Assembly: GCF_025398195.1 (NCBI RefSeq)
Contig: NZ_JAODNV010000005.1
Span: forward strand, 231,357 to 295,356
Source of the DNA: Chelativorans petroleitrophicus
GTDB taxonomy: Bacteria > Pseudomonadota > Alphaproteobacteria > Rhizobiales > Rhizobiaceae
Length of the DNA stretch: 64,000 bases
Direction: 5' to 3'
Part shown: positions 56,097 to 64,000 of the stretch, piece by piece
Layout: each line of letters starts with the position of its first letter
How positions within the stretch are numbered: the stretch's first letter is position 1
Notes under the pieces: model-generated
Told to the model about the DNA's origin: nothing
Seen by the model: the letters and a program-made list of their open reading frames with translations, nothing else
The model's database searches: none
Program-made: the position numbers and the translations under genes

Positions 56097-56945
56097 TCAG
56101 GCCAACTGCAATTTGTTCTCGGTATCCTCGGCAAGCCTCTCCTGAGCATCAAAGCAACTGTACTTGATACCGCACCTTGGCAGGTCTTCGGCCGTCAAAT
56201 GGCAATCCACGAGCTTCTTATCGCGGACAAGGAGACTGTAGGCTTTGTACTCGGGATTGTACCCACCGACGGCCATCGGAAACAACAGGAGGTCAGCCAG
56301 CTGTGACAAGGGCGACTTCTTGGTTTTGAACTTGAGATCGTACAGCGTGCCCTTCAAATCCTCTGCAGTCATGGGAGCATACTTGGCAGATGTCGAGGGG
56401 TTGAAGGGCATCCCCTCCTGCCTCAACGCGGCAAAGTAGGATTTCAGGGCCCGGTCCTCTTTGGGCCCACAGGCTTCCGCAAAGACCTTGAGTTTTCGGT
56501 CTCGAGCGATAGCCAAACGCGCTGATCGTTCAAGGCAGATGGCAAACGCCGTCTTGCACAGCTTCCATCGATTTCCTTCGTGGAGGGCAGCATAACGCTT
56601 GTTGTAGCCGGGGCGATCAATGACGCATGCGATTCCCAAGACAGGGAGGCTCGCAATCGTCGCATGCAGATCGGCATAGAATTCCTGCCTTTGCTCAGGG
56701 GTGCGTTCGTACAGCCATTTGAAGTTGCCGGCTGAATGCCTGATGTCAACGGAATGTAGCGGGTAATCGATATCCCATCGCGCGCAGAATGCGGCGTGAG
56801 CCGCCATCACGTCTTCCTCGTTCTCTTCATTGACGACCAGCCCGCCCATCGCAAAGAAGTCGTGCTTTGGCGGTTGCTCATTCGGTTTCCTGTCTGGACG
56901 GCGGCTTCCTGATTCGTCGATGTAGAGATGAAGGAGCGGTTTCAT
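56097..56945 (-). CDS. DUF3800 protein
   Basis: 282 aa with the DUF3800 signature at the start: LLHLYIDESGSRRP (DESG near residue 10), then GGLVVNEEN. The family has an RNase H-like fold with conserved acids (D in YIDESG, later VFAEACGPKED and LADLLLFP) and is frequent in mobile and defence regions. Function is unknown; nuclease activity is suspected from fold. ATG 56945 begins MKPLLHLYIDESG. It stands alone on the minus strand, convergent with the methyltransferase. Confidence 0.85.
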   Translation of the reverse strand: MKPLLHLYIDESGSRRPDRKPNEQPPKHDFFAMGGLVVNEENEEDVMAAHAAFCARWDIDYPLHSVDIRHSAGNFKWLYERTPEQRQEFYADLHATIASLPVLGIACVIDRPGYNKRYAALHEGNRWKLCKTAFAICLERSARLAIARDRKLKVFAEACGPKEDRALKSYFAALRQEGMPFNPSTSAKYAPMTAEDLKGTLYDLKFKTKKSPLSQLADLLLFPMAVGGYNPEYKAYSLLVRDKKLVDCHLTAEDLPRCGIKYSCFDAQERLAEDTENKLQLA

Positions 56946-57386
56946 TCCAAGTCCAGAACCTACGCTTGAAATTGCCCGTCGGCCGCCCAATCAAATGTGA
57001 AAAGACGGTCGGCTGCAATGGCGATCATCTAAACCACTTTCTAACCACTTAGGCTACCCAGCCCTGCATCACCGTCGGGCCAACGCGTTCATTCGTCCGG
57101 ATCTGCCCAGGAGCGTTGTCATCCGGATCGAGGATCGACGCACGCCTTCACGTCGCGATCGTGCGGTCCAGCGTCTGATGAGCACTACGGCGGCCCCTAA
57201 CTCATCCCGAAATCTCGTGGCGGCCCCCATGAACGTCTTGTTGGCAAACGCCACGACCTTTGATGCCAACACGATAGATGCCACGGTCCTGTCGGTGAAC
57301 CCTTCCGTGGAGGGGCGAGTACTGCACAAGGGAGCCATGCCAACGCCTGGCGACCCGCTCGGACCGGAGGACCTTCCTAGGCGGCA
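56946..57386. other. Intergenic stretch without a convincing gene
   Basis: 441 nt between the DUF3800 gene and the FtsH-like gene. A 70-codon frame (57178-57390, +) and its opposite are open but have no recognisable content or ribosome site. The segment carries the DUF3800 promoter at its left end. Nothing else seen. Confidence 0.35.
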
Positions 57387-59345
57387 CTAACTCGCCCGTT
57401 TGTCGGCACAGTCATCCACCAGCCTCAGCCGTGGCTGCTCGGCCACCAGGTCTCGCAGCTTCTCACCTGTAAGGCTGCCCTTCGCGAGAAGAGCCTCAGC
57501 GACACATTCGACCTCATGACGATGGCTTTCGATGATCTTCTTCGCCCGTGCGAACTGTCGACCCAAAACCTTGTCGACTCGTGCCTGCAGGTAGTGGTTG
57601 AAACGGAGTATCGCGAAGAGCTCATCCTCGTTGCTGGACGACAAGTAGGCGAAGCTCTCCCCAAAGCCGTATGACGCCTCGGAGGCAAGCGCCAAGGCTG
57701 TCGCGCTGTAGAGGTCGGATCCCTTCGAGCCTCCCGCGCCTGCCGACCGATCCCCGAGAAAAACCTCCTCGGCGGCTAAGCCACCGAGCCTCGCTGCCAT
57801 TTCGTCGAGGATCTGGGCCCGGGTGCGCTCGCGAAAAGCAGAAGTCCGGAAGAGAACCCCTCCCCCATCCTGCTCGGCTTCGCTTGGGAGAGCCGTCGAG
57901 GAGATCGAGACGGAAATGATCTCGCCTGCATCAACCGCCAGGCCGACGACCGCATGCCCGGCCTCGTGGATCGCCATTCTCCGGCGTAGTGCCTCCGGCA
58001 GCGGTACTAAAGGAGGGAGCTCTGACAGGAGGTCATCCAGCGACAAGGCGCGGCGCGCCCGCCGTGCCTTCCGCCTTGCCTGCCGGACGATTTGTTCGAG
58101 CGCGGCACCGCTCCATCCTTCGGTCCGTGCAGCGATCTCGGAAAGATCGGCGCCGGGAAGCGACCCTTGCAAATGCCACCGCAGGATCCCCTCCCGGCCT
58201 TTCGCATCCGGAAGCGGAATGCGCACATGACGGTCGAGCCTTCCTGCGCGAACGAGCGCCGCATCGAGACGGTCGGGGTTGTTACAAGCTCCCACCACAA
58301 CGACGCCTTCCCGTCCCTCGGCTCCATCGATGCACTCGAGCAGTGCGGCGACGACCTCGGTACAGTATTGGGCATTGTTATCGCTGAAGCGCTCCCGGTC
58401 GCCGACCGCGTCGATTTCATCCAGAAAGATGATGGACGGCGCGTTCCGACGCGCCTCGTCGAAGGCCGCTCGCATCGCCCCCAGCATGTCGCCTAGGTGA
58501 CCTTTGGCCTGCCAGCGCGCGATCGAACCGAGAACAAGGTGGACCCCGCAGGATCGCGCTAGCGCCCCGGCGAAGGTCGTCTTGCCCGTGCCAGGAGGAC
58601 CGCTCAGCAGGATGCCGCGGTCGACGTCTGCCCAGCCGATCTTTCCAGCCTGCCAGTCCGCGAGGTCCATCGCCAGCTCGCGACCCCATTCGCCTGCCTC
58701 CCCGAGTCCGTGCAGGTCATCAAGCGTCGGTCCGGGCACTTCCCTCATCTTGGGGGCGATGGCCCTCTTCATCAGGTCGATCGCAACCGAGACAGGCCGC
58801 CCTCGGCGCAACGCCGAGACGACAACGGACAGCGGAACCGTGGCAATGAACTCCGCCTGTTCGGGCGTGACGGTCAGCTTGAGGCACAGCTTGGCCCCGA
58901 CGATCACGTCTTTTGGCAGCACAGGCCCGACCTCCACCACGGCGTCGGCTGCGAGATCAAAGCTGCCTGGCACTGAATTGGCGCTTTCGGCGAGAAGGAA
59001 CACCCGCCGCTTCTTGGACAGGGACTTTGCCAGCTCGGCATCCTCGAACTTGCTCTCGCGGCCCTTTTTCCTCCGGAATACTTCTGTGTGGTTGGAGCCA
59101 CCATGAAGGATCGCGGGGCCGTGGGCCGCATAGCGAGCGCCTTCCTCATAGAGATCCATGTCAGCCCCTTCCGGCAGAATAAGACCGACGACGACAGGCT
59201 TCAGCAGTCTGACCTGCGGGATTGCGCGGCAGGCCCTCATGATTGCGCAATAAGTAAGGAAGCGGGGAAAAGATTCCCGAACCTGGTTGCGGAAACCGAG
59301 CTGACGGTCATAGCTGGAACCGTCCACTCTCCGGTAGCGGATCAT
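57387..59345 (-). CDS. Cytosolic FtsH-like AAA+ ATPase with M41 zinc-peptidase domain
   Basis: 652 aa. Residues 1-200 form a non-membrane N-domain of unknown role. The AAA+ module has Walker A GPPGTGKT (249-256), Walker B IIFLDEID (305-312) and the arginine-finger region LVRAGRLDRHVRIPLPD. The M41 peptidase has HEAGH (460-464) and a third ligand at D544 (GSDLYSATALA). FtsH normally has two N-terminal TM helices; none is present here, so the enzyme should be soluble. Start could be later than 59345; ATG at residue 36 (MRACRAIPQ) is an alternative. It stands in the accessory region on its own, next to DUF3800. Confidence 0.88.
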   Translation of the reverse strand: MIRYRRVDGSSYDRQLGFRNQVRESFPRFLTYCAIMRACRAIPQVRLLKPVVVGLILPEGADMDLYEEGARYAAHGPAILHGGSNHTEVFRRKKGRESKFEDAELAKSLSKKRRVFLLAESANSVPGSFDLAADAVVEVGPVLPKDVIVGAKLCLKLTVTPEQAEFIATVPLSVVVSALRRGRPVSVAIDLMKRAIAPKMREVPGPTLDDLHGLGEAGEWGRELAMDLADWQAGKIGWADVDRGILLSGPPGTGKTTFAGALARSCGVHLVLGSIARWQAKGHLGDMLGAMRAAFDEARRNAPSIIFLDEIDAVGDRERFSDNNAQYCTEVVAALLECIDGAEGREGVVVVGACNNPDRLDAALVRAGRLDRHVRIPLPDAKGREGILRWHLQGSLPGADLSEIAARTEGWSGAALEQIVRQARRKARRARRALSLDDLLSELPPLVPLPEALRRRMAIHEAGHAVVGLAVDAGEIISVSISSTALPSEAEQDGGGVLFRTSAFRERTRAQILDEMAARLGGLAAEEVFLGDRSAGAGGSKGSDLYSATALALASEASYGFGESFAYLSSSNEDELFAILRFNHYLQARVDKVLGRQFARAKKIIESHRHEVECVAEALLAKGSLTGEKLRDLVAEQPRLRLVDDCADKRAS

Positions 59346-59716
59346 CGTTCGACACCTAGTGGGCCGCGGCCTTTGAAAGCGGCGTTTACGATAGGGAAAC
59401 TGGCTAGAGATGCGCCGTCAGGCGCGAGCGGCCGTGCATATGAGCGGCCCGTCCGGCAATTTCTTCGGTGTCGATTGAATGTAGAAGGGATGTGTCACTG
59501 CGCTACCCTCAGTCATACGCACGCGTTCTATACCGCCACAAAAAGCGATTGAGCGTATGGTTATCGTATGAGATCGAGGTGCACGGTCGTGTTCATGGGC
59601 GCGAACGTATAGCGAACAAATTGATCTTTGTCAAATGACGAGCCTCGTGAAACAGGGCTTGAGTTTGGCCGGGTGTCTTGCCAGTGTTGTACGCAAACGT
59701 AGCGGGGGACAGAGAG
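59346..59716. other. Divergent promoter region
   Basis: 371 nt between the FtsH-like gene and the small ORF. I see no gene. AT-rich TTGATCTTTGTCAAATG near 59618-59636 contains TTGATC-TTT-GTCAA, close to an inverted repeat and a candidate operator or promoter element. Confidence 0.35.
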
Positions 59717-59944
59717 ATGACACCAGACGATGCACTGTTGCGCCTGATCTGTAAAGCCGAGACGGGCAAGTGCTGGAAGAACGCCACCGAAGACGACCGG
59801 GAAAGATGTCGCCAGATTGCTGACGACCTGGATCGTGCACTCAATGCTTCCTTTGGTCTAGGTACTCACTGCGGGGCTACGCCGTCCGCAAACCTCACTG
59901 AGCTTCTGCACTCATTGCCCCATGACCAATTCAGAGCGTCATAG
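59717..59944 (+). CDS. Small hypothetical protein
   Basis: 75 aa, ATG 59717 with GGGGGACAGAGAG upstream as a ribosome site. The sequence TPDDALLRLICKAETGKCWKNATEDDRERCRQIADDLDRAL is helical, with two cysteines and charged residues. I do not recognise the family. It lies between two minus-strand genes and has no partner. Real coding is likely because of the ribosome site and helical character, but it is not proven. Confidence 0.5.
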   Translation: MTPDDALLRLICKAETGKCWKNATEDDRERCRQIADDLDRALNASFGLGTHCGATPSANLTELLHSLPHDQFRAS

Positions 59945-60047
59945 AGAGAAAGTGCCAATACCGAGGCCGAAGGTAACATCATCTTTTTCAACGGGGGAAC
60001 AGCAAGAAGGTCGCCGAAGATCACCTTGACGGCCGATGACCCTCCCG

Positions 60048-62141
60048 CTACCGCCACATGCTGCGCATACGTGCTTTCAGATCCACGCGAACGGTCGGGT
60101 GTGGCGGCTGCCCGCCATGATCTGCCATCGGAGGCGGCCAGAAGATCTGTGAAAACAGCTCCAGCATGGCGTCCGTGATAAAGCGGGTGCGCGAGGCATA
60201 GACATGCTGGTCTCCCCTCGCCGCCTGACCGTGAACGAAGAAGCGCTGCGGTGTGATCAGATGCAGGCTGTCCTTGGCCCGCGTCATCGCCACATAGAGG
60301 AGCCGCCGTTCTTCCTCGATTTCCTCCCGCTCGCCGACTGCAAGATCGCTTGGGATGCAGCCATCCACCGCATTCAGCACGAAGACCTTGGTCCATTCCT
60401 GGCCCTTGGCTGAGTGGATGGTGCTGAGGATCAGGTAGTCCTCGTCGCGATGCGGCGGGCCTGCCTTATCGCTGGTGGCCTCAGGAGGATCCAGGGTCAG
60501 GTCGGTGAGAAAGCGTTCCCGCGAGGGATACCCGGCTGCGATCTGCTCGAGCTGCAGGAGGTCGGCCCGGCGCGTGGTGGCGTCCTCGTGGATGCGCTCC
60601 AGATGCGGCTCGTACCACAGGCGTACATGTTCCAGATCGGACGGCCAGCCGGAGCGCGATCTGAGGCTGGAGAACAGCTCGACGAATCCTGGCCAGTCCG
60701 CTTCGGCCCTCGCCGGAGCGCGGAAGAACTGCAGCCCAAGCACAGGATCGAGCGCACGCTCCATCGCTTCCATGGCAGAAGCGGCGGCAGACGGTCCTAT
60801 TCCTGGGAGCAGCTGCATCACCCGGAAGCCGGCCACACGGTCCTTGGGGTTCTCCGCAAACCTTAGAACAGCGAGAACGTCCTTCACATGCGCAGAGTCC
60901 AGGAACTTCAAGCCGCCGAACTTGACGAAGGGGATATTGCGGCGGGTAAGCTCGACTTCCAGCGGCCCGGAGTGGTGCGAGGCCCGAAACAGCACCGCTT
61001 GCTGTTTCAGCGCGAATCCTTCCTCCCGCGCCTCAAGCACATGTTCCGCAACATAGCTGGCCTGTTCGGCCTCATCCCGGACCGTCACGAGCAGCGGTTT
61101 CTCAGCCGAGCGTCTTTCCGTCCACAGGTTCTTCGTGAAGCGCTCCGCAGCTTCGGCGATCACGGCGTTTGCAGCATTCAGGATCGCGTCGGTGGAGCGG
61201 TAGTTGCGCTCGAGCGTGACCACGCGCGCCGGCTCGGGAAAACGGATCGGGAAGTCGAGTATGTTCCGGACCTCTGCAGCCCTGAAGGAATAGATCGACT
61301 GGGCGTCGTCTCCCACCACCGTCAGGCCCGTGCCGTCAGGCTTGAGAGCCAGCAGGATCGATTCCTGCAGGCGATTGGTGTCCTGGTATTCGTCGACCAG
61401 GATGTGATCGAAGCGGCCGCTCAGATGTTCGGCGATTGCAGGCTCCGCACACATCTGCGCCCACCACAGCAGGAGGTCGTCATAGTCCAGTACGTTCTGC
61501 GCCTGCTTGGCGTCCACATAGGCGGCGAACAGCTCCTTCAGCTCGGCCGTCCAGCCAATGCACCAGGGGAAGCTCTTTGCGAGCACGGTCTTAAGGTCAG
61601 ACTGCGCATTGACGACCCGGGAGTAGATGGCGAGGCAGGTGCCCTTGGCGGGAAAGCGGCTCTCCGTCTTCGACAGACCGAGCTCGTGCCGGACAAGGTT
61701 CATCAGATCAGCGGAATCCTCACGGTCGTGAATGGTAAAGGCGGGATCAAGTCCGATCTTAAGGGCATAGTCGCGCAGAAGCCGCGCCCCGATCGCGTGG
61801 AAGGTTCCGGCCCAGGTCAATCCTTTCGTCAGCGTCGCTGCCTTGTCGCCCATGACGCGCGCGGCAATCCTTTCGACGCGCTTCGTCATCTCCGACGCCG
61901 CCCGGCGCGAGAACGTCATCAAAAGGATTCGTCTGGGATCGGCGCCATTGACGATCAGATGCGCAACGCGGTGCGCCAGGGTGTTGGTCTTGCCTGATCC
62001 CGCACCAGCAATGACGAGCAGCGGCCCTGCAACCTTGCCCCCTCCATGCTCGACAGCGGCGCGTTGCTCCGCATTCAGGGAGGCGAGATAATCATGCTCG
62101 AATGTTGGCTGATCGAGCGAATCGCGAACGGTCAGGGTCAT
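60048..62141 (-). CDS. UvrD/PcrA-type superfamily I DNA helicase
   Basis: 697 aa, 3'-5' helicase used in repair and replication restart. Motif I VIAGAGSGKTNT (about residues 42-53), motif Ia MTFSRRAASEM, motif II ILVDEYQDTN, motif III TVVGDDAQSIYSFR, motif IV LERNYRST, motif V STIHSAKGQEW and motif VI LYVAMTRAKD are all intact. N-terminal AxxQ region is LNAEQRAAVEH. ATG 62141 was chosen over 62177, where the leader is basic and non-conserved. It is a second UvrD-like gene of accessory type, with the SRAP and ligase genes close by. Confidence 0.93.
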   Translation of the reverse strand: MTLTVRDSLDQPTFEHDYLASLNAEQRAAVEHGGGKVAGPLLVIAGAGSGKTNTLAHRVAHLIVNGADPRRILLMTFSRRAASEMTKRVERIAARVMGDKAATLTKGLTWAGTFHAIGARLLRDYALKIGLDPAFTIHDREDSADLMNLVRHELGLSKTESRFPAKGTCLAIYSRVVNAQSDLKTVLAKSFPWCIGWTAELKELFAAYVDAKQAQNVLDYDDLLLWWAQMCAEPAIAEHLSGRFDHILVDEYQDTNRLQESILLALKPDGTGLTVVGDDAQSIYSFRAAEVRNILDFPIRFPEPARVVTLERNYRSTDAILNAANAVIAEAAERFTKNLWTERRSAEKPLLVTVRDEAEQASYVAEHVLEAREEGFALKQQAVLFRASHHSGPLEVELTRRNIPFVKFGGLKFLDSAHVKDVLAVLRFAENPKDRVAGFRVMQLLPGIGPSAAASAMEAMERALDPVLGLQFFRAPARAEADWPGFVELFSSLRSRSGWPSDLEHVRLWYEPHLERIHEDATTRRADLLQLEQIAAGYPSRERFLTDLTLDPPEATSDKAGPPHRDEDYLILSTIHSAKGQEWTKVFVLNAVDGCIPSDLAVGEREEIEEERRLLYVAMTRAKDSLHLITPQRFFVHGQAARGDQHVYASRTRFITDAMLELFSQIFWPPPMADHGGQPPHPTVRVDLKARMRSMWR

Positions 62142-62386
62142 GCGCCGGAATGAACCCTGTTTCCGTTTCGTTCGCAATCCGCGATGTTGCGAAAAGCTCT
62201 CGATTTGCTATCGGCGCGGAGGGTGCGACAGTCGTCATCCTGCAGGAAGATGCGGGGGCGAAGTGTCTCATCCAGCACTCGGCGGGTTCGGGCAAGACCA
62301 GCTCGATGGCTTGGTCAACTCACTTCCTGGCCCACCTTCACGACGAGCAGGACCGTATCCTGCCCTCCGTAAAGCAGTTCGGCTAA
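62102..62386 (+). pseudogene. Remnant of type I restriction subunit HsdR
   Basis: The frame ends at TAA 62384. Its second half reads GATVVILQEDAGAKCLIQHSAGSGKTSSMAWSTHFLAHLHDEQDR. That is the helicase motif I region of HsdR (typical: YLIQHSAGSGKSNSIAWLAH), including Walker A SAGSGKT. The sequence then breaks off into ILPSVKQFG where HsdR would continue FDSVIVVTDR. No HsdS or HsdM is present. The first part overlaps the start of the helicase gene on the other strand and is not meaningful. It shows that a type I restriction system once stood here. Confidence 0.7.
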
Positions 62387-62444
62387 GCCGGCAGCTGTGA
62401 TCAGGCCACTTGTCTTGGCAGCAGCGCCTTGCCATCTTTGCCTC

Positions 62445-63155
62445 ATGTGTAACCTGTACAATGTCACCACGACGCATGAGGCCATGCGCCAGTTCTCGCT
62501 TCGGCTCAGCGATCTTCGCGATGAGGCTGGCTTCAATGAGCCTTCCATCATGGCGTATCCCAATCGATACGCCCCGATCATCCGTGTCGCCGATGGAGAG
62601 CATAAGCTTGTGCGCGCTCGCTGGGGCATGCCCTCCCCGCCCAAGGCATTGAACGGCAAGGCCTATGACTACGGCGTCACCAACATCCGCAACACGGCCT
62701 CGCCGCATTGGCGGCGATGGCTTGGGCCGGAAAGCAGGTGCCTGGTTCCGGCCACGAGCTTTGCCGAGCCAAACCCGGCCGCGAAGGTCGAAGGACAGAG
62801 AACTCCGGACGCCTGGTTTGCTCTAAGTGACGAAAAGCCGCTCTTCTTCTTTGCCGGCATGCGTACGTCCTGGCACGGCAAGAGGATGGCACGCGAGGAT
62901 CCGGCAGAGCACGAGCTGTACGCCTTCCTTACGACCGAGCCGAACGGCGTCGTCGCGCCGATCCACCGGGCGATGCCTGTCTTGCTCACGACAGCGGAAG
63001 AGATCGACATCTGGCTGGACGCGCCGTGGGACGAGGCGAAGGCCCTGCAGCGTCCCCTCCCCGATCATCTCCTGACGATTGTCGACGCACCGCCGGACCC
63101 TGCATCAGAACTTCCGGCGAATTCCACGCCCACCAATCAACCAAGCCTGTTCTGA
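62445..63155 (+). CDS. SRAP-domain protein (YedK/HMCES type)
   Basis: 236 aa. After Met removal the catalytic Cys2 is N-terminal ([16 protein letters not shown]), as required for covalent capture of abasic sites in single-stranded DNA. Other family motifs: [24 protein letters not shown] (Glu), [31 protein letters not shown] (active-site His). ATG 62445 is chosen because only this start puts Cys at position 2; the frame is open to 62397 with no better start. No Shine-Dalgarno is obvious. It lies between the HsdR remnant and the ligase, a common repair pairing. Confidence 0.92.
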   Translation: MCNLYNVTTTHEAMRQFSLRLSDLRDEAGFNEPSIMAYPNRYAPIIRVADGEHKLVRARWGMPSPPKALNGKAYDYGVTNIRNTASPHWRRWLGPESRCLVPATSFAEPNPAAKVEGQRTPDAWFALSDEKPLFFFAGMRTSWHGKRMAREDPAEHELYAFLTTEPNGVVAPIHRAMPVLLTTAEEIDIWLDAPWDEAKALQRPLPDHLLTIVDAPPDPASELPANSTPTNQPSLF

Positions 63156-63359
63156 CGAGTAACGAAAGCTTTCGGGCAGTGGCATAGGGCAGTCAGGGAT
63201 AACACGGGCATGGATTCATGCCTTGGGCAGCGCAACCCCCTCGGAACACCGCGCAACACGACGCAGCGGGCATAGTTCCTGCTATCTGGCCGGAAGCCTG
63301 AGGAACGAATCCCGTGCACGCCAATTTAGTCGGGTCTGTGGTCGGTTACGGCGCGCGTC

Positions 63360-64000
63360 ATGGTGAAGTGGCAGAAGTCGAGGGCTAACCCCAGTCCCGC
63401 CCAGGGCGTAATCGCTCCCCTCCTGCCGACCCTCGTCAGGAACGTACCCCAAGGCAGGCGCTGGCTGCATGAGATCAAGTGGGACGGCTACCGCATAGGC
63501 GTCTATCTTGACCACGATCAGGTCCGGATCGTGACCCGCAACCTGTTCGACTGGACCGAGCGTTTCCCTACGATCAGGAAGGCGGTCTCGAAACTCAATG
63601 CAACGGAAGCCGTCATAGACGGAGAAGCGATCGTCAGCGATGACAAAGGGCTTTCCCGCTTCGCGGCGATCCAACAGGCTCTTGGCCGCGGCGGACGCGC
63701 GCACGACATCACGTTTGTCGCGTTCGACCTGCTGCGGCTCGATGGCGAGGATCTTAGGCAGAAGCCACTGGAGGAGCGCAGGGCTTTGTTGATCGGCCTG
63801 CTCGGCGAGGCCATGCCCGAAGGGATCCTGTTCAGCGAGGAGATCGAGGGCGATCCCGACCAATTGATGACCCATGCCTGCAGGCTTGGCCTGGAGGGGA
63901 TCGTGTCGAAGCTTCGGGACAGTCCCTATCGCTCGGGCCGGCGCATGGAATGGGTGAAGACGAAATGCGTCATGAGCGACGAGTTCATCGCCATTGGCTA
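63360..64000 (+). CDS. ligD: ATP-dependent DNA ligase, LigD ligase domain (partial)
   Basis: The window ends inside the gene; 213 codons are visible. The adenylation lysine is K40 in WLHEIKWDGYRIG (KxDGxR). Motif III region AVIDGEAIVSDDKG, motif IV LEGIVSKLRDSPYRSG and WVKTKC follow, so the nucleotidyltransferase domain is complete and intact. The N-terminus has no nuclease (LigD-PE) part, so it is a ligase-first LigD, or a stand-alone LigC-type. Such ligases seal double-strand breaks with Ku in non-homologous end joining; no Ku gene is in the window. Start ATG 63360 is upstream of a non-conserved leader MVKWQKSRANPS. Confidence 0.88.
   Translation, partial: MVKWQKSRANPSPAQGVIAPLLPTLVRNVPQGRRWLHEIKWDGYRIGVYLDHDQVRIVTRNLFDWTERFPTIRKAVSKLNATEAVIDGEAIVSDDKGLSRFAAIQQALGRGGRAHDITFVAFDLLRLDGEDLRQKPLEERRALLIGLLGEAMPEGILFSEEIEGDPDQLMTHACRLGLEGIVSKLRDSPYRSGRRMEWVKTKCVMSDEFIAIG

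Noticed and set aside
57178..57390. Possible small gene (70 codons, + strand)
   Set aside because: No ribosome site, no recognisable protein and overlaps an open frame on the other strand.
1..64000. CRISPR array
   Set aside because: No regularly spaced repeats of 24-40 nt were seen; the only tandem repeats are the 16-bp pair at 16016 and the inverted elements listed.

Overview
The window is chromosomal DNA of an alphaproteobacterium of the order Hyphomicrobiales (Rhizobiales), most like the Phyllobacteriaceae (Mesorhizobium, Nitratireductor and relatives). The evidence is high-GC coding sequence and three classic rhizobial gene orders: cinA-ispDF / dusB(nifR3)-ntrB-ntrC-ntrY-ntrX-trkA-dat-hfq-hflX-mazG; rlpA-dacC-tmk-holB-metG-tatD-phnP-like; and soxBDAG. 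Genus is an inference from gene order and protein style; no marker gene in the window settles it.

Layout. 1-13.7 kb: end of a gabD-type dehydrogenase, the bifunctional isoprenoid enzyme IspDF, then the nitrogen-regulation block (NtrBC, NtrYX), potassium control (TrkA), a class IV aminotransferase, Hfq and HflX. 13.7-16.6 kb: mazG, an AT-rich foreign-looking gene that runs into mazG, and a YbaK-type deacylase. 16.6-24.7 kb: housekeeping run (MBL-fold hydrolase, TatD, MetG, HolB, Tmk, a PBP5-like protein, RlpA) and tRNA-Ser(TGA). 24.8-28.2 kb: a secreted DUF1194 protein and a large FAD/GcvT-type N-methyl amino acid oxidoreductase. 28.3-35.4 kb: a compact minus-strand cluster (HAD-UbiA fusion, DprE1-like oxidoreductase, SMR transporter, extended SDR, class III aminotransferase, multipass membrane protein) that looks like a polyprenyl-phosphate-linked pentose pathway of the envelope. 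35.6-47.3 kb: heterotetrameric sarcosine oxidase (soxBDAG), a periplasmic EF-hand protein, a class I aminotransferase and the B12-dependent ribonucleotide reductase NrdJ.

From 47.3 kb to the end the content is accessory. A type II CBASS operon comes first: CD-NTase, Cap2 (E2-E1), Cap3 (JAB) and a 2TM-SAVED effector of the Cap14 kind. It is followed by a PPP-family phosphatase, an orphan cytosine-C5 methyltransferase with a long N-terminal extension, a DUF3800 protein, a cytosolic FtsH-like AAA+/M41 protease, a small unknown protein, a UvrD-type helicase, a frame-broken piece of a type I restriction HsdR, an SRAP/YedK protein and the start of an ATP-dependent DNA ligase (LigD type). Decayed pieces between intact genes mark this as a defence and DNA-repair island. 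No integrase, attachment site or CRISPR array was seen.

Best candidates for new biology are the CBASS operon with its downstream phosphatase, the HAD-UbiA/DprE1/aminotransferase cluster, the soluble FtsH-like protease, and the AT-rich gene upstream of mazG.
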